Assembly: GCF_029910215.1 (NCBI RefSeq)
Contig: NZ_CP110396.1
Coordinates: forward strand, 1 to 64,000
DNA from: Paraburkholderia sp. D15
Lineage (GTDB): Bacteria > Pseudomonadota > Gammaproteobacteria > Burkholderiales > Burkholderiaceae
Reading direction: 5' to 3'
DNA length: 64,000 nucleotides
Shown here: positions 60,381 to 64,000 of the stretch, in pieces
Position numbering within the stretch: the stretch's first letter is position 1
Layout: each line of letters begins with the position of its first letter
Notes under the pieces: model-generated
What the model saw: the letters and a program-made list of their open reading frames with translations, nothing else
What the model was told of the DNA's origin: nothing
Databases searched by the model: none
Program-made: the position numbers and the translations under genes

Positions 60381-62294
60381 TTACTCCAGCGCTGCTGCAA
60401 CCAGTTCGGCGACGTCCAGCACGTCCGGACGCGGCCCGACCACGCCTTCGAGCATCGCGGTGCAATTCGGACATCCCACCGCGACGATCTCGGCGCCCAG
60501 CGTGCGGGCATCGTCGATGCGGATATCGGGAATGCGCCGTTTGCCGGGGATATCGGTCAGCGGCGCACCGCCGCCACCGCCGCAGCAGCGTCCGCGCATG
60601 CCGTGCCGCTCCATTTCCACCACCTTGATGCCGATGCTCTTCAGCACGCGACGCGGCGCCTCGGTCTCGCCGTTATAGCGGCCCAGGTAACAGGGATCGT
60701 GATAGGTGATCTTGCGCTCGGCCAGCGCGGCGACCGCGCGCGGCGCCAGCTTGCCGCCCACGACCAGTTCGTCGATCAGCGCGGTGTGATGCAGAACCTC
60801 GTAGAAGCCGCCGAGCGCGCGGTACTCGTTGCGCAGGCTGTGCAGCACGTGCGGGTCCGCGGTAACGATACGGCCGAACGAGTACTGCGACAGCGTGCCG
60901 ATCAGCTTGCGCGCGAGCTGCTGGAAGGTCGCCTCGTCGCCGAGACGGCGAGCCGTGTCGCCGGTGTCGGTTTCCACGCCGCCCAGTACCGCATAGTCGA
61001 TGCCCGCGCGGTTCAGCACCTTCACCAGTGCGCGCAGCGTGCGCTGGTAACGCATGTCGAACGCCCCTTCGCCGGCGATCAGCAGCACCTCCACCGGACG
61101 GCCGGGCTGGGCCACCTGCACCTGCAGATCGACGGCCCAGTCGTAACGCGCGCCGATGTCGTAGCCGTTCGAGCTGCCGGTCTCGCGCAGATTCGCCAGC
61201 GTGAGCGGCCCCTTGCCCGGCACGCTGCCTTCCACCAGCGTCTGGTTGCGGCGCATGTCGACGATCGCGTCGACGTGCTCGATCAACATCGGGCACTCCT
61301 GCACGCAGGCGCGGCAGGTGGTGCACGACCATAGCGTGTCCGCCTCGATCAGCGCGGAAATCAGCGGCTTGCCCGGCGCACCCGCATGCTTGCCGACGGG
61401 AATGCCCGGTGTCGGACTGCCCGCGTACAGCGCATCCGTGCCGCCCACCATGCCGGTGACCAGATCCTGAATCAGCTTCTTCGGATTCAGCGGCTGACCG
61501 GCGGCGAACGCGGGACAGGCCGCCTCGCACTTGCCGCATTGCACGCACGCGTCGAAACTGAGCAACTGGTTCCAGCGGAATTCGACCGGCTTGCCGACGC
61601 CGTATTCCTTCGCATCGAGCACCGGCATTTTCAGCGCGGTCGGCGGCACGACGTCGTTGTCGCTGCGCCCGGCGAAGCGTTCCTGACGCGGATGGAACGC
61701 GAGGTGCAGCAGTCCCGCGAGCGCATGCTTCATCGGACCGCCGCGCGCCGCGCCGAACGTCATCGCGAACGCACCGCCCGCGATCAGCAACGCGACGATC
61801 ACCGCGAGCGCGCCGGACATCGCGGCGGCCGGCAGCGCGATGAACAGCGCGAGCCCCAGCGCGAACGCGCCGAGCAGCAACGGCAACTGATCCCACGGGC
61901 CGCGCGAGAGCCGCGCCGGTACCGCTTTCGCGCCGTGCCGGCGGCGCCACACGAACACCGCGCCGGCCAGCATCACGAGTGCCGCGAGAAAGATCAGCCG
62001 GTCGAGCCACGGCGAGTAGATCGCGAGCCCGTAGTTGACGAACACCAGCGCCATCGCGAGAATCGCGCCGCCCGCCGTCGCCACGTGCGTTCTGGCGATG
62101 TACGGATCGCGCGCCACCACGTGGTGCAGATCGACGAAGTAGCGCTTCGGAATCGCCAGCAGATTGACCCAGCTGTACGCGCCGGCCGCCGTCGCGCGCC
62201 CTTCGCGCCAGTACGCCGCGCGTTTGACCAGCGCGAACGCCAGACCCGCCACCGACAACCACAGCAGGACGGTGATGACAAACACGGGGCTCAT
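60381..62294 (-). CDS. dgcB: Dimethylglycine catabolism Fe-S membrane protein DgcB
   Basis: This 637-aa protein has an N-terminal membrane part with about five helices (residues 1-210; VITVLLWLSVAGLAFALVKR). Two 4Fe-4S motifs follow (CVQCGKCEAACPAFAAG and CTTCRACVQECPMLIEH), then a CCG-type heterodisulfide-reductase-like domain (YHDPCYLGRYN, GRCCGGGGGAPLTD, VAVGCPNCTAML). It transfers electrons from the flavoprotein to membrane quinones. The start MSPVFVITVLLW lies 2 bp after dgcA. It is the companion of dgcA in all gbc/dgc-type clusters known to me. Confidence 0.92.
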   Translation of the reverse strand: MSPVFVITVLLWLSVAGLAFALVKRAAYWREGRATAAGAYSWVNLLAIPKRYFVDLHHVVARDPYIARTHVATAGGAILAMALVFVNYGLAIYSPWLDRLIFLAALVMLAGAVFVWRRRHGAKAVPARLSRGPWDQLPLLLGAFALGLALFIALPAAAMSGALAVIVALLIAGGAFAMTFGAARGGPMKHALAGLLHLAFHPRQERFAGRSDNDVVPPTALKMPVLDAKEYGVGKPVEFRWNQLLSFDACVQCGKCEAACPAFAAGQPLNPKKLIQDLVTGMVGGTDALYAGSPTPGIPVGKHAGAPGKPLISALIEADTLWSCTTCRACVQECPMLIEHVDAIVDMRRNQTLVEGSVPGKGPLTLANLRETGSSNGYDIGARYDWAVDLQVQVAQPGRPVEVLLIAGEGAFDMRYQRTLRALVKVLNRAGIDYAVLGGVETDTGDTARRLGDEATFQQLARKLIGTLSQYSFGRIVTADPHVLHSLRNEYRALGGFYEVLHHTALIDELVVGGKLAPRAVAALAERKITYHDPCYLGRYNGETEAPRRVLKSIGIKVVEMERHGMRGRCCGGGGGAPLTDIPGKRRIPDIRIDDARTLGAEIVAVGCPNCTAMLEGVVGPRPDVLDVAELVAAALE

Positions 62295-62296
62295 CG

Positions 62297-64000
62297 TCAG
62301 AAATCCTTGCAAAGGCGCAGCGCGTCGTAGATCGCGCCGTGAATGTTGTGCATGGAAATGCAGTCGCCGACGCGGAACAGCAGGAAGCGGCCATCACCGA
62401 GCGTTTCGCCGAGCGACGGTTGCGGTTCCGACGCGAACAGCTTGTGCACGTCCACCTGGCCCAGGTTCAGCGACTCCGGCTTGAGCTTCCAGTAGAGCTC
62501 GTCGTTCGGCGTGCTGCCGTTCTCGATCACCACCTGATCGACCGCGCGCTCTTCCTGCTCCTCGGTGTATTCGTTGCGCAGCACGGCAATCTTCCTGCCG
62601 TCCTCCTCGTACACCTTGTCGAGCCAGTAGTTCGGCGTATGGATCACGCCTAGCGCGTACAGCCGGCGATAGAAAATCGGGAACGTGGTGCCGCCGACAT
62701 CGTCGGCCACCTTCACGTCCGGCGTCACGATCTCCACGTGCGAGCCGCGGCTCGACATGAAATCGGCGACGCCCGCGCCCGCATGCGTGCTGACGCCGTC
62801 GTACACCAGCACGTTCTTGCCGGGTTCGACCTTGCCGGACAGCACATCCCACGAACTCACCGCGAGCCCCGCATCCACGCCCCACGCCGCGACCTGCGAC
62901 GTGAACGCCGAGCCGCCCGTCGCGAGCACGACGATGTCCGGCTTCTCGGCCATGATGGTTTTTTCATCGGCGGCGACACCGAGGCGACGATCCACGCCGA
63001 GGCGCTTCGTCTCCATGTCGAACCAGCGCACGATGCCCGCCATCTGCTCGCGCTGCGGCGCCTTCGCGGCCAGCATGATCTGGCCGCCCACGTAGTCGTT
63101 CTTCTCGAACAGCACCACGTCGTGACCGCGCGACTTCGCGACGCGCGCCGCCTCGAGTCCGGCCGGCCCCGCGCCGACCACCACGACCTTGCGCTTCGGA
63201 CCCCGCGTCTTGGCGATCACGTGCGGCATGGTCGCCTCGCGCGAGGTCGCGGCGTTCTGCACGCACAGCACGTCCAGGCCGTTGTATTGCCGGTCGATGC
63301 AGTAGTTCGCGCCGACGCATTGCTTGATCTCGTCCTCGCGGCCATCGCGGATCTTGATGACCATATGCGGGTCGGCGATCTGCGCGCGCGTCATGCCGAC
63401 CAGATCCACCATGCCGCTTGCCAGCAGCCGCTCGGCCTGGCCCGCGTCGCGAATGCTCTGCGCGTGCATGACCGGCAGTTTCACCACCGACTTGATGCCG
63501 GCCGCCAGATGCACGAACGGCTCGGGCGGCAAGGCCATCGGCGGCATGCAGTTGGCGAGCGTGTTGTGGGTATCCGCGCCGGAACCGATCACGCCGAGGT
63601 AATCGATCAGGCCGGTTTCGCTCATCGCCTGAGCGATCTCTTTCAGTTGCTCGTGGTCGAGACCGTCTTCATGGAATTCGTCGCCGCACATGCGCAGGCC
63701 GACGCAGAAGTCCGCGCCCACCGCCTCGCGTACCGCCTTCAGCACCTCGGTGCCGAAACGCAGACGGTTTTCCAGCGAGCCGCCCCATTCGTCGGTACGG
63801 AAGTTGGTGCGCGGGCTCCAGAACTGGTCGATCAGATGCTGGTGCGCGGCCGAAATCTCCACGCCGTCCATGCCCGCGTCCTTCACGCGTTTGGCCGCCG
63901 CGGCGAAGTCGCGGATGATGCGGCGGATCTCTTCCACTTCGATGATCTTCGCGTTGCCGCGGTGCACCGGTTCGCGCACGCCCGACGGCGACATCAGATG
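62297..64000 (-). CDS. dgcA: Dimethylglycine demethylase subunit DgcA, 5' end beyond the window
   Basis: This minus-strand gene runs off the right edge; about 565 residues are present and the N-terminus is missing. It belongs to the old yellow enzyme/2,4-dienoyl-CoA reductase type: a flavin barrel ([40 protein letters not shown]), cysteines for a 4Fe-4S cluster ([13 protein letters not shown] and [12 protein letters not shown]) and a C-terminal FAD/NAD domain ([19 protein letters not shown]). It converts dimethylglycine to sarcosine with DgcB and the ETF pair. The stop lies 2 bp before the dgcB start. Confidence 0.92.
   Translation of the reverse strand, partial: HLMSPSGVREPVHRGNAKIIEVEEIRRIIRDFAAAAKRVKDAGMDGVEISAAHQHLIDQFWSPRTNFRTDEWGGSLENRLRFGTEVLKAVREAVGADFCVGLRMCGDEFHEDGLDHEQLKEIAQAMSETGLIDYLGVIGSGADTHNTLANCMPPMALPPEPFVHLAAGIKSVVKLPVMHAQSIRDAGQAERLLASGMVDLVGMTRAQIADPHMVIKIRDGREDEIKQCVGANYCIDRQYNGLDVLCVQNAATSREATMPHVIAKTRGPKRKVVVVGAGPAGLEAARVAKSRGHDVVLFEKNDYVGGQIMLAAKAPQREQMAGIVRWFDMETKRLGVDRRLGVAADEKTIMAEKPDIVVLATGGSAFTSQVAAWGVDAGLAVSSWDVLSGKVEPGKNVLVYDGVSTHAGAGVADFMSSRGSHVEIVTPDVKVADDVGGTTFPIFYRRLYALGVIHTPNYWLDKVYEEDGRKIAVLRNEYTEEQEERAVDQVVIENGSTPNDELYWKLKPESLNLGQVDVHKLFASEPQPSLGETLGDGRFLLFRVGDCISMHNIHGAIYDALRLCKDF

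Overview
The window is GC-rich and densely coded. It carries gbcAB/dgcAB-type glycine betaine catabolism, betC-type choline-O-sulfate use, two EmrAB/OMF efflux sets, Gram-negative porins and a PaoABC-like molybdoenzyme. Together these suggest a beta-proteobacterium of the Burkholderia/Paraburkholderia type. That assignment rests on gene content and codon bias; no rRNA or marker gene is present. I found no tRNA, rRNA, CRISPR array, insertion sequence or prophage.

Layout. (1) 1-9351: a complete ebo/EDB-type cluster, eboA-eboB-eboD-eboE-eboF-eboC, with overlapping genes. A large unknown protein precedes it and an ABM-VOC fusion protein follows it. (2) 9678-13638 (minus): a three-subunit PaoABC-type molybdenum aldehyde oxidoreductase. 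(3) 13812-18436 (minus): a small hydrophilic protein, then a stressosome operon, rsbR-rsbS-rsbT-rsbX-like plus an RsbT-hybrid histidine kinase. (4) 18730-23058: a thiamine-diphosphate enzyme, a phosphatidylserine decarboxylase-like protein and a flavodoxin-fold reductase with a cysteine cluster.

(5) 23359-34861 is the most unusual part. A four-gene, translationally coupled minus-strand operon encodes a serine alpha/beta hydrolase, a caspase-like/VMAP protein, a MoxR AAA+ ATPase and a 1408-residue SAV_2336-type protein. The last appears to contain a catalytically dead caspase fold and a SLOG-like nucleotide-sensor domain. It resembles the NTP-dependent MoxR/VMAP conflict systems, and its promoter overlaps a perfect 11-bp inverted repeat. 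Downstream lie a possible mgtC remnant, a secreted protein of unknown function and a Gly/Ser-rich protein with a buried nucleotidyltransferase-like motif.

(6) 34952-46597: two multidrug efflux sets (MFS, membrane fusion protein, outer-membrane lipoprotein). The first is linked to two paralogous MarR regulators, the second to a divergent TetR. The DNA glycosylase gene mug sits between them. (7) 46690-49475: an ArsR-SRPBCC pair divergent from azoreductase azoR across twin palindromes, then a porin. (8) 49808-64000: osmolyte catabolism, comprising choline-sulfatase betC with its regulator and binding protein, purU, and a minus-strand run dgcA(partial)-dgcB-etfA-etfB-gbcA-gbcB plus a betaine-binding protein. 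The products form a route from choline sulfate through betaine and dimethylglycine towards sarcosine. PurU could handle the one-carbon units released.
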